Part shown: in pieces, positions 1 through 6,691 of the stretch | Numbering within the stretch: the stretch's first letter is position 1 | Layout of the letters: each line of letters opens with the position of its first letter | Assembly: GCA_016840185.1 (NCBI GenBank) | Contig: JAEOSV010000139.1 | Span: 1-12,977, forward strand | DNA length: 12,977 nt | Direction of reading: 5' to 3' | Source of the DNA: Candidatus Hermodarchaeota archaeon | GTDB lineage: Archaea; Asgardarchaeota; Hermodarchaeia; Hermodarchaeales; Hermodarchaeaceae | Made by a program: the position numbers and the translations under genes | The notes under the pieces: generated by a model | Told to the model about the DNA's origin: nothing | The model's database searches: none | What the model saw: the letters and a program-made list of their open reading frames with translations, nothing else

Positions 1-32
1 TGATTTAGCTATAACTCATCTTGATCATTTTA

Positions 33-275
33 CTAAAGGATGATAAAGACTAGGTTCTCAAAGACATTAAACGCCATTTTCACTTTAAGCAACCGAATCC
101 GTTCTAAAGCGCCAGCATTACGGAGGACATTAACAATGGTCACTGCTAATGAAGAAAACACCGGGGGATCCATACCAATTGCAGCCAGTTGGCTTTTACC
201 AGCGGGAGCTAGGTGAAACAATGGGTTTTCCGTCTCTCGATGAATAATGAGGATATCGTGAATCATCTTTGCCAC
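33..275 (-). CDS. Short longin/roadblock-like protein, probably a truncated or decayed gene
   Basis: This 80-residue ORF starts at GTG (275), or at the in-frame ATG at 266. It has no signal peptide or membrane helix. Its pattern is a strand ILIIHRET followed by PLF, then DPPVF leading a helix (SSLAVTIVNVL), then two strands ending NLVFIIL. That resembles the first two thirds of the small longin-like/roadblock-like proteins common in Asgard archaea, where they are associated with small GTPases. Such domains usually run about 110-130 residues and continue with helices after the last strand. Here the frame hits TAG and then TAA right after the final strand. The same frame then reads NDQDEL before a third stop, so the gene may have decayed. 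The similarity is pattern recognition only. It could instead be a genuine short protein or a chance ORF. No strong SD is visible. Confidence 0.4.
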   Translation of the reverse strand: MAKMIHDILIIHRETENPLFHLAPAGKSQLAAIGMDPPVFSSLAVTIVNVLRNAGALERIRLLKVKMAFNVFENLVFIIL

Positions 276-402
276 AACTTCCCATCAGAGCTCAGCCTTC
301 AACTTCGAAGCGCCTAACAGATTGAATGTGATAAGGCTCTTAAATCGATTGCTCCACGACAATCAGTTTCGCATGAAAATTTCGATACCATTGGACATCG
401 TT

Positions 403-1599
403 TCAATTGGAACCAAGAGCGGCTCTTCGTCTGATAATTAGGAATACACCAACAATAACGGGTATACTCACTATGATTCCAAAGACGAGTATCACTTGAG
501 GGGGGATAGGCAGGAGTGAAGTACTGGACCCAAGAGCGGCGAAGATGTAATCATAAAGGATCGTAGCAACAGGAACAAACATCCCAGGATCATTTGCAGT
601 AAACACTAAGACCAGATTCTGTTCGGGAAGAACCATGATACGTTGTCCTGCATAACCTCGCGCTTCAAACGCATTAAGTGCAGTACTGGTCCACCATTGA
701 TATCCGTATCCTGATTCAATATTCACCTGAGTATAGGCAGTAGAAGCCGTAGACACCCAATCTAGGGGAAGGATTTGTTCACCTGCCCAAATTCCATTCT
801 GAAGAAAAAGAAACCCAAATTTCGCCATATCCCGAGGAGTCAAATAAAGTTCTGATCCACCATTGGGAATTCCTTGCCCATCAACTAACCACAGATACTC
901 CGAGATGCCCAACGGATTGAACAAGTTCATTTCAGCGAAGGTAAGAGTATCAATTGGTGAAGTCTCGTTTACAATCGCCGATAGAAGGTGTGATGCTCCC
1001 GAATTATAGATCCATTCAGAACCAGGGTCTGCTATCATGGGAAGATCCAATACATATTGTACCCAATTCCCACTCGAAGTCATCTCAATGTAGCTATTGT
1101 CACTCCATTCGAATCCAGGAGTCATGGTGAGAAGATGTTCCACGGTTACAGCCTGTTTTCGAAAATCCTGATTGGCAATCGTTCGATCAGCAAAGATATC
1201 GACAATTGCCTCGTTTACGCTGGCAAGATATCCATGTTGGAGAGCAATGCCGATAAGCGTCGACGTAATGCTCTTTGTACTCGAATATAAAATGTGAATA
1301 TCATCCTCATCATAGAAAGCAGTTGGATAGTGTTCATACACTAGGAATCCGTTCCGGACAATGAGTAACGACTCAAGAGGGAAATCACCTTCTTCGATGA
1401 ACTCATATAACGCTTGTAATATTCCAGCATTCATTCCTTGGAGTTCGGGGGGAGAAGTTTGCCACCCTTCTGTCGGCCAATAGCTGGGGGTTTCATCAAC
1501 TTTCATTGATTGAACTTCTGGTGGACTTGATACCAGTGTCAGTATCAATAGGCAAAGTACAATGGATGGAAAAAACCCAGTACACCTCATGAACATCAT
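403..1599 (-). CDS. Membrane-anchored serine hydrolase, class C beta-lactamase/PBP fold (second of a tandem pair)
   Basis: This protein belongs to the beta-lactamase-related serine hydrolases (class C/EstB/DD-peptidase fold). Members are penicillin-binding proteins, esterases or peptidases, so the substrate is open. The longest frame starts at 1647 (414 aa) and overlaps the upstream gene by 38 bases. I prefer the ATG at 1599 (398 aa) because it places a hydrophobic signal segment (FFPSIVLCLLILTLV) close to the N-terminus. Numbered from 1647, the catalytic SxxK motif is S122-S-T-K125, the second motif is Y214-N-S, and the third-motif region is GYAGQ at 331-335. A C-terminal helix at about 384-405 followed by RRR should anchor it with the catalytic domain outside. 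The mature part opens with YWPTEGWQTS and then GMN, as in its paralogue. It is probably cotranscribed with the upstream gene and may rely on translational coupling, since no good SD sits before the ATG. Confidence 0.85.
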   Translation of the reverse strand: MMFMRCTGFFPSIVLCLLILTLVSSPPEVQSMKVDETPSYWPTEGWQTSPPELQGMNAGILQALYEFIEEGDFPLESLLIVRNGFLVYEHYPTAFYDEDDIHILYSSTKSITSTLIGIALQHGYLASVNEAIVDIFADRTIANQDFRKQAVTVEHLLTMTPGFEWSDNSYIEMTSSGNWVQYVLDLPMIADPGSEWIYNSGASHLLSAIVNETSPIDTLTFAEMNLFNPLGISEYLWLVDGQGIPNGGSELYLTPRDMAKFGFLFLQNGIWAGEQILPLDWVSTASTAYTQVNIESGYGYQWWTSTALNAFEARGYAGQRIMVLPEQNLVLVFTANDPGMFVPVATILYDYIFAALGSSTSLLPIPPQVILVFGIIVSIPVIVGVFLIIRRRAALGSN

Positions 1600-1609
1600 C
1601 AAATTTCGT

Positions 1610-2812
1610 TTATGGCTTTCTCTTACCTCGCTTAAACCAGTATACATAGATTAGAGGTATAGCCAGTCCAAAGGATAGCGTTAGTATCCATGCAGTTTTC
1701 CAAGGGAATACCGGAACCGGCTCAGCATCATAAAGCGATGGAATAACGTAGGATAAGATGAGATTCTTAAACGGCACTCCTTCCGGCTCTTCAGCTGTCA
1801 CAATGATAACTAGGTCATATTTGGGAATCACAAAGATCCCTTGACCTCCAGCACCAAACGCTGCATATCCATTGAAAGCCGGAAACGTGATCCAATGATA
1901 GCCATAACCATATCCGTGATAGAACACTGTGTGAGTATAGGTTGATTCCGCAATCCATTCAGGGGAAATGACTTGTTGGTCGTCCCAGCGTCCATTGTGT
2001 AAATAAAGAAAGCCATACTTGGCCATATCCCTTGGTAGCAAACTCATCCCAAACCCGCCATAATTAATCTCATGGGCATCTGACCGCCAAGAATAGCGAG
2101 TGATTCCTAGCGGTTGGAAGAGATGGTCTCGTGCTAGGTCAAGTGCTGAGTCGCCACTTGTGAAAGTGATTAATGCTGAGAGCATAGAAGAAGCGCCTGT
2201 ATTATAATACCATTTCAGGTCTGGAGCACATTCCATGGGAAGATCAAGGAAGAATTGAACCCCATCAGGACTGTTCACCCACTGTACAAAGGAATTCCGG
2301 GGATCATCATACGAATAAGAACCCTCATCCCACTGTAGCCCGGTCTTCATAGTCAATAGGTCACGAACGGTCATCGAATCTTTCAGAGGATTGGGATTAG
2401 CGATAGTCCGATTTGGAAAGTAGCTAAGAACGGGATCATGGATACTGTTGATGTAACCCTGGTCAACAGCTATTCCAAATATTCCCGACATGACACTCTT
2501 TGTGACTGAGGCGATGAAATGAATACTGTCCTGATTATAGATGGGATTCGGGTAGGTTTCGAAAACAATGTACCCATGGCGAACCACGATAAAAGAATTG
2601 TAACAGAATTCGTACGAATTCAGATGGGCATCTAATTGGTCCAATAATTGCGAGTTCATTCCCTGGGCTTCAGGCGAAGAGGTTCGCCACCCATCGGTAG
2701 GCCAATAATCTGGTTCACTTGGAAACTCTTCTCCTCGCGTATTAGGTGTCACGGTACTCATCGGAACCAGGAGGAAGAAAAGGAATAACAGAAGCCATAG
2801 TCTAGCTTTCAG
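1610..2812 (-). CDS. Exported, membrane-anchored serine hydrolase, class C beta-lactamase/PBP fold, apparent CTG start
   Basis: This is a paralogue of the next gene in the same operon. Numbered from the ATG at 2761, it has the SxxK motif S85-V-T-K88, Y186-N-T and GAGGQ at 303-307. A C-terminal membrane helix lies at about 355-376, followed by a KRGKRK tail. From that ATG the protein (383 aa) has no signal peptide and no SD. The frame stays open upstream to a TAA and encodes K-A-R-L-W followed by a long Leu/Phe stretch, a textbook signal peptide. The only start-like codon in the right place is CTG at 2810-2812, preceded at 6 bases by GGAGGTT. I therefore extend the gene to 2812 (400 aa). No ATG, GTG or TTG lies in frame between the upstream stop and 2761. 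A sequencing error turning ATG into CTG would give the same picture. The likely role is cleavage of an ester, amide or peptide outside the cell; the substrate is unknown. Confidence 0.82.
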   Translation of the reverse strand: MKARLWLLLFLFFLLVPMSTVTPNTRGEEFPSEPDYWPTDGWRTSSPEAQGMNSQLLDQLDAHLNSYEFCYNSFIVVRHGYIVFETYPNPIYNQDSIHFIASVTKSVMSGIFGIAVDQGYINSIHDPVLSYFPNRTIANPNPLKDSMTVRDLLTMKTGLQWDEGSYSYDDPRNSFVQWVNSPDGVQFFLDLPMECAPDLKWYYNTGASSMLSALITFTSGDSALDLARDHLFQPLGITRYSWRSDAHEINYGGFGMSLLPRDMAKYGFLYLHNGRWDDQQVISPEWIAESTYTHTVFYHGYGYGYHWITFPAFNGYAAFGAGGQGIFVIPKYDLVIIVTAEEPEGVPFKNLILSYVIPSLYDAEPVPVFPWKTAWILTLSFGLAIPLIYVYWFKRGKRKP

Positions 2813-2862
2813 AGATGCAACCTCCAGCGCGAATGGCTCCTCTTGACTATCCAGTTAAAAAC
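2813..2862 (-). promoter_or_regulatory. Promoter and strong SD for the serine hydrolase pair
   Basis: On the minus strand GTTTTTAAC (2854-2862) is a TATA-like box. A start about 25 bases downstream would fall near 2832 and give a leader of about 20 bases. The leader contains GGAGGTT (2819-2825), an almost ideal Shine-Dalgarno sequence, 6 bases before the CTG at 2812. The ATG at 2761 has no SD near it. The TATA assignment is by eye; the SD is clear. Confidence 0.5.
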
Positions 2863-2896
2863 TCAAACGATTCAGGCAATCCACTGACTGAACCAG

Positions 2897-3214
2897 TCAC
2901 AGTTCTGCCTGTACCCGTCGTACATACCCATGATAGTTGTGGTTGGCAATGGAGCTTGTATGACCTGCCGCCGTCGCTAAGGCGACACGCAGTCGTTGCA
3001 CCTCATGATAGAGCCCCAGAATCATGGACATAAACAGCGCCTCAGAAGGACACGGACGCGCCACTGCACTCGCAGCATCAGCATAGGTCCGGGCATATAC
3101 GAACAGGTTATCGAATGCGGGGTGTTCGTCCGCGCGAAGAGCCGCACGAAAGAGCCCCCAACGACGACGCTCTTTTTCCAGTTGCAACCGATAGGTGGGT
3201 ACAGTACGTCCCAT
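2897..3214 (-). CDS. Small conserved archaeal protein of unknown function (MGRTVP family)
   Basis: This 105-residue soluble protein starts at the ATG at 3212-3214, which gives the N-terminus MGRTVPTYR. A longer frame to 3259 adds only a Cys/Val-rich stretch and is less likely. GGTG lies about 8 bases upstream of the chosen ATG. I recall archaeal proteins of about 100 aa that share this beginning, then a charged helix (LEKERRRW), an AFDNLF...YARTYADAAS segment, then ARP and a final helix FMSMILGLYHEVQRL. Their function is not known to me. The protein looks mainly helical, with no signal peptide. The gene is about 58% G+C over 2941-3180 by hand count, clearly richer than the genes around it, which suggests recent transfer or a different codon history. 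It lies downstream of the importer ATPase gene, with a 113-base gap and a weak TATA-like CTTAATAG near 3247-3256, so it may be transcribed alone. Confidence 0.7.
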   Translation of the reverse strand: MGRTVPTYRLQLEKERRRWGLFRAALRADEHPAFDNLFVYARTYADAASAVARPCPSEALFMSMILGLYHEVQRLRVALATAAGHTSSIANHNYHGYVRRVQAEL

Positions 3215-3327
3215 CAGACACACCACTAGCATAACAGGACATACTGCTATTAAGCACATCAGCTCACATGCAAGAAATTCCCCATCTAGCCCTCAGGAAT
3301 GACCTGTTCTTGCTACCGTGCCTGTGA

Positions 3328-4458
3328 TTAATCGGCAGCTGCGGCACCAGTGATAATCTCGCGGACACGGTCTGCAAAGGGATCCTTTTCAGCGGGCAGG
3401 ATGATTGTGTCGTTGTTGAGAACATGAAGCTCAAGTTGGTCTCCGCCTTTCAGAATCCGCGTGGCATCGATTTCCGCTTGAGCTAGATTTGAGCCTCCAA
3501 TGTCAGCACGGATATCATTATACCGTCCAGTGAACACAACACTTACAACTTTACTGGGAATCGTGTTATAATTCTCTTCGGGGGTTCGAACCTTGAAATC
3601 CTCCGGGCGAATGGCCACAAAGGCTTCCTGACCCTTTTTGAATGAATACCCTTTGAGCGGTGTACGACCACTCAATTCGAGTCCCCACGGGGTTTTACCT
3701 TTAATTTCTCCCCCGTTCGGTTGGGTGATAGTGATTGGGAGAAATGTACTCGACCCAATAAAATCAGCCACAAAGAGGTTCTCGGGTTCCTCATAGATTT
3801 CACGAGGATTGCCCAGTTGCATTAGTTCACCATAATTTAGAATCGCGACTCGGCTGGAAATACTCAGAGCTTCTTCTTGATCGTGAGTCACATAAATGGT
3901 CGTCGTTCCGAATTCCTGCTGAATACGTTTCAACTCATGCCGCATTTCCAAACGAAGCTTCGCATCAAGGTTGCTCAACGGCTCATCGAGTAAGAGGACC
4001 TGGGGGTTAATCACCAAGGCTCGGGCAAGAGCAACACGCTGTTGTTGTCCACCACTCAATTGGAACGGTGTTCGATCTTCAAATCCCGCAAGCCTTACAG
4101 CCTCAAGAATATCATGGACCCGCTTCTCAATTTCACTTTTCGGAAGCTTTCGGATTTTCAACCCAAATGCAACATTGTCATACACTCGCATATGAGGCCA
4201 TATGGCGTAATTCTGAAAAACCATGCCAGTCTCACGCTTATGAGGTGGAAGCTTGGTCACATCATTCTCATCGAAGAAGACATGACCATTGTCTGGATGA
4301 TAGAATCCAGCAATAACCCGTAAAAGTGTCGTCTTTCCACAACCGGAGGGACCGAGTAGAGTGAATAACTCGCCCTCCTCAATTTCAGCCGACACATCAT
4401 CTACTGCAACCACTTCCCCAAAGGTCTTGGTGATGTCCTTCAAATTGATTGATACCAT
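3328..4458 (-). CDS. ABC importer ATP-binding subunit (Fe(III)/polyamine/thiamine-type)
   Basis: This is the cytoplasmic ATPase that powers the importer encoded just upstream. All nucleotide-binding motifs are intact in 376 residues: Walker A GPSGCGKTT at 36-44, Q-loop Q82, signature LSGGQQQ at 134-140, Walker B VLLLDEP at 154-160, the D-loop SNLD, and the switch histidine H192 in THDQEEA. The region from about 235 to the end forms the regulatory TOBE-like domain found in the PotA/FbpC/MalK group. The length matches that group (about 350-380 aa). The ATG at 4458 lies 17 bases after the permease stop, so the two genes are cotranscribed. The sequence does not settle the substrate. Pairing with a fused double permease points to an Fe(III)-type (FbpABC-like) or related system rather than a sugar transporter. 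Confidence 0.93.
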   Translation of the reverse strand: MVSINLKDITKTFGEVVAVDDVSAEIEEGELFTLLGPSGCGKTTLLRVIAGFYHPDNGHVFFDENDVTKLPPHKRETGMVFQNYAIWPHMRVYDNVAFGLKIRKLPKSEIEKRVHDILEAVRLAGFEDRTPFQLSGGQQQRVALARALVINPQVLLLDEPLSNLDAKLRLEMRHELKRIQQEFGTTTIYVTHDQEEALSISSRVAILNYGELMQLGNPREIYEEPENLFVADFIGSSTFLPITITQPNGGEIKGKTPWGLELSGRTPLKGYSFKKGQEAFVAIRPEDFKVRTPEENYNTIPSKVVSVVFTGRYNDIRADIGGSNLAQAEIDATRILKGGDQLELHVLNNDTIILPAEKDPFADRVREIITGAAAAD

Positions 4459-4475
4459 TTTTCATTCACACTCAT

Positions 4476-6566
4476 TTAGATTCCAATTAATGCTTCAGAT
4501 CGGCGCTTCAAGACAACATTAACGATTGTCATCACTATGATTTGAATCGTCATTAATAAGACTCCCATTGCTGCAGCCATGGATTGACCCATTGCTAGTG
4601 CACCCAAGGCAGATTGCATCTTCCAAGTTATGGGTCCCCACGTAGAATTGATATCACCTAATATGATACTCGTACTGACTTCCGACATACAATAAACAAA
4701 CGACATCATCGCTCCCGCAAGGATACTCGCCCCTATGATTGGAAGGACAATGCCAAAAAAGACACGGACTCTGCTTGCCCCAAGATTCTGTGCAGCTTCT
4801 TCAAGTTCAACGTGAGTTTGCTGCAACCCTGCGTATGTCGATCTCACGGTGAACGGGAATTTTCGAACTGTGTAAGAGAACGTTATCAAAAAGATCGGAG
4901 CAAAGAAAAGAACCGGGCTAAGAAAGAGATTCAGGAAAGGAGCATTTGAGAAGAAAATGAGATAACCTATTGCAATAACAATTCCAGGTAAAGCAATTGG
5001 CATCGTCACCAACAAATCCAACCCTTCCTTGCCTGGAATGTTTTTCCGCGCCACAATATAGGCCGCACCCGTGCCTACCACTATGATAATAATGATCGCC
5101 ACTGTACTATAGACTAAACTGTTTACAATCGAGCCAAAGAATTCAGGGTCGACGAACATTCGAACAAAGTTACCAAACCAGAACTCGGTAGGAATGGGAT
5201 TACCAGTCCCCCAAGATCCTGGTGCAGCGAACGCCAGTAAGAAGACGCCTAGATGTGGCAGAAGAGCAAACGCAAGAATCGCAATAATGAAACCATAGAA
5301 AATGAGATAATGGAACCACTTGGCTTTAGTAAATCGTGGGTTCCACGTTCCACCTTTACTCATCATCGCATAGTGCCGTAGTGACATATACCGACGGATG
5401 AAGAAGAAGCTAATCATGGCAATGAAGAGCAGTAGGACTCCTAAAGCTGTGGCAATCCCTTCGACTGTACCAGTTGGTGCCCAAATGTTATCAAAAATCT
5501 GATATGTCAAGGTATGTTTTACCTGTGTACTACCTTCATACACAATCAATGTGCCCAAATCTTCTATAGCTAAGATAAACGTGAGTATCGCTCCAGCTTC
5601 AATACCCGGGAGCGCTAAGGGTAGAGTAACCTTTCGAAATAGTGTAAACCCTTTTGCACCCATATTCTCCGCAGATTCTTCTAAAGTTGGATCAATATTT
5701 TGAAACGCCCCATAAGCGGAAAGGTACGTCAGGGAGAAGAAGTGGAGAGTTTGCACCAGAATCACGGCAGCTAGACCATCAATAACAATTTTGAAACCAA
5801 AAAATGAATACAGGAAATAGTTGACTGTACCATCAAGGCTAATCATCCGAAGTAGACCCACCGCGCCAACGAAGGGTATGGCTAACAGTGGAATTAACAA
5901 GGCTATACGAAGGAAGGTTTTCCCACGAAATTCATAGCGAGCCATGATGAAGGCAAGAACGACGCCAATTGAGGTTGCAAAGATAGTGGTTAGAAACGCA
6001 GCATACAAAGAATTGACAATTGACCCAGCATCAACACCGGTAATGTAAAATGCGGATGCCCTCTCTGACCAATCAATAAACTGACCTTGTACTTCAAAGA
6101 GCCAACCTATTTGACGATAGTGAAGAGGAACAACGTTTGTACCCATAATCGCTTCCAATGTTGCCCATGACTCAACAGCGGTTAGTGGGTTGCGAAGCCC
6201 ATCGACCGCTTCAGCAATCGGTGCTAAGCCTGGAAAGAGTTGGGTCATTGGCCAATGGATGTATGTGGCAAAAACTTCAGATATCCAGTAGACAGAAAGT
6301 GTTCCTTCAAATGTGAAGGCAGATAGCATTACTGTTGCAATCGGTGCCAGTAAGAATAGCGAAAATAATACAAGAACAGCGATTAATTGGATATTTGAAA
6401 ACCAATCCATTTCCCGTCGAAATAGGTATAATTGGTTCTGCAACTTTTCCTTTGATTCGCGGGCACGGAGTCTTAAAGCGGAACTACTAAGTACGGAATG
6501 CCATTTTTCCTCATGCGTGGTTTCGCTTTGTTTAGATTCGGAAGACTTTGATTCTGAATTTGTCAC
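4476..6566 (-). CDS. ABC importer permease, two fused transmembrane domains (FbpB-like)
   Basis: This 696-residue membrane protein carries two complete permease halves, so one chain forms the channel. Each half has an ATPase-coupling EAA loop: EESAENMGAKG at about 296-306 followed by LPLALPGI, and EEAAQNLGASRVRV at about 589-602 followed by LPIIGASI. The layout matches FbpB-type Fe(III) permeases, which are usually about 500-560 residues. The extra length comes from a hydrophilic, Ser/Lys/Glu-rich cytoplasmic N-terminus (about 1-55) and a loop of about 100 residues between the first helix (58-82) and the second (183-210). The equivalent loop in the second half is about 28 residues. That loop faces outward and may contact the tethered binding protein. 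The start is GTG at 6566, with GGTGGT 5-6 bases upstream. The ATPase gene follows 17 bases after the stop. Confidence 0.92.
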   Translation of the reverse strand: MTNSESKSSESKQSETTHEEKWHSVLSSSALRLRARESKEKLQNQLYLFRREMDWFSNIQLIAVLVLFSLFLLAPIATVMLSAFTFEGTLSVYWISEVFATYIHWPMTQLFPGLAPIAEAVDGLRNPLTAVESWATLEAIMGTNVVPLHYRQIGWLFEVQGQFIDWSERASAFYITGVDAGSIVNSLYAAFLTTIFATSIGVVLAFIMARYEFRGKTFLRIALLIPLLAIPFVGAVGLLRMISLDGTVNYFLYSFFGFKIVIDGLAAVILVQTLHFFSLTYLSAYGAFQNIDPTLEESAENMGAKGFTLFRKVTLPLALPGIEAGAILTFILAIEDLGTLIVYEGSTQVKHTLTYQIFDNIWAPTGTVEGIATALGVLLLFIAMISFFFIRRYMSLRHYAMMSKGGTWNPRFTKAKWFHYLIFYGFIIAILAFALLPHLGVFLLAFAAPGSWGTGNPIPTEFWFGNFVRMFVDPEFFGSIVNSLVYSTVAIIIIIVVGTGAAYIVARKNIPGKEGLDLLVTMPIALPGIVIAIGYLIFFSNAPFLNLFLSPVLFFAPIFLITFSYTVRKFPFTVRSTYAGLQQTHVELEEAAQNLGASRVRVFFGIVLPIIGASILAGAMMSFVYCMSEVSTSIILGDINSTWGPITWKMQSALGALAMGQSMAAAMGVLLMTIQIIVMTIVNVVLKRRSEALIGI

Positions 6567-6650
6567 TCATACCACCGACTACAAGTTAATTTCAGGCAGT
6601 GGGATGGAATCTTAGGGTTATTCTTCCTTAAATAGTAATACACTGGTTGG
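6567..6650 (-). promoter_or_regulatory. Possible internal promoter for the permease-ATPase genes
   Basis: After the hairpin that follows the binding-protein gene, the minus strand reads TATTACTATTTAAGGAAG (about 6622-6639). Its ATTTAAG core resembles an archaeal TATA box. A start about 25 bases further on would fall near 6603 and leave a leader of about 37 bases ending in the GGTGGT SD. The 113-base gap is much larger than the 17 bases between permease and ATPase, which fits separate initiation. The evidence is weak and by eye. Confidence 0.3.
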
Positions 6651-6652
6651 AG

Positions 6653-6691
6653 AAAAAAAGAGTGAGAGAAGGAAGTGTTTTACTCCCTTCT
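6653..6691 (-). terminator. Hairpin plus T-run between binding-protein and permease genes
   Basis: On the minus strand the arm AGAAGGGAG (6683-6691) pairs with CTTCCTTCT (6667-6675), nine pairs including one G-T, across a 7-base loop that contains the TAA stop of the binding-protein gene. Seven bases later comes a run of seven T (6653-6659). This is the shape of a terminator or attenuator. It would let most transcripts end after the binding protein, giving more binding protein than permease. Archaea terminate mainly on T-runs, so the hairpin may instead protect the 3' end. Confidence 0.5.

Noticed and set aside
276..402. Possible RNA gene or terminator left of the hydrolase pair
   Set aside because: I could find no convincing cloverleaf, stem with T-run or conserved motif.
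1600..1647. Start of the second hydrolase at the ATG at 1647
   Set aside because: It would add 16 charged residues before the signal segment, has no SD, and overlaps the upstream gene by 38 bases; the ATG at 1599 fits an exported protein better.
403..2812. Reading the two hydrolases as antibiotic-resistance beta-lactamases
   Set aside because: The fold covers many esterases and peptidases, the third motif is not a clear KTG/HTG, and an archaeon has no murein target; there is no evidence for lactam hydrolysis.
2815..3033. Plus-strand ORF opposite the small GC-rich gene, and a second one at 2996-3229
   Set aside because: Both lie antisense to a gene with recognisable family features, have no recognisable motif, and high GC alone lengthens such frames.
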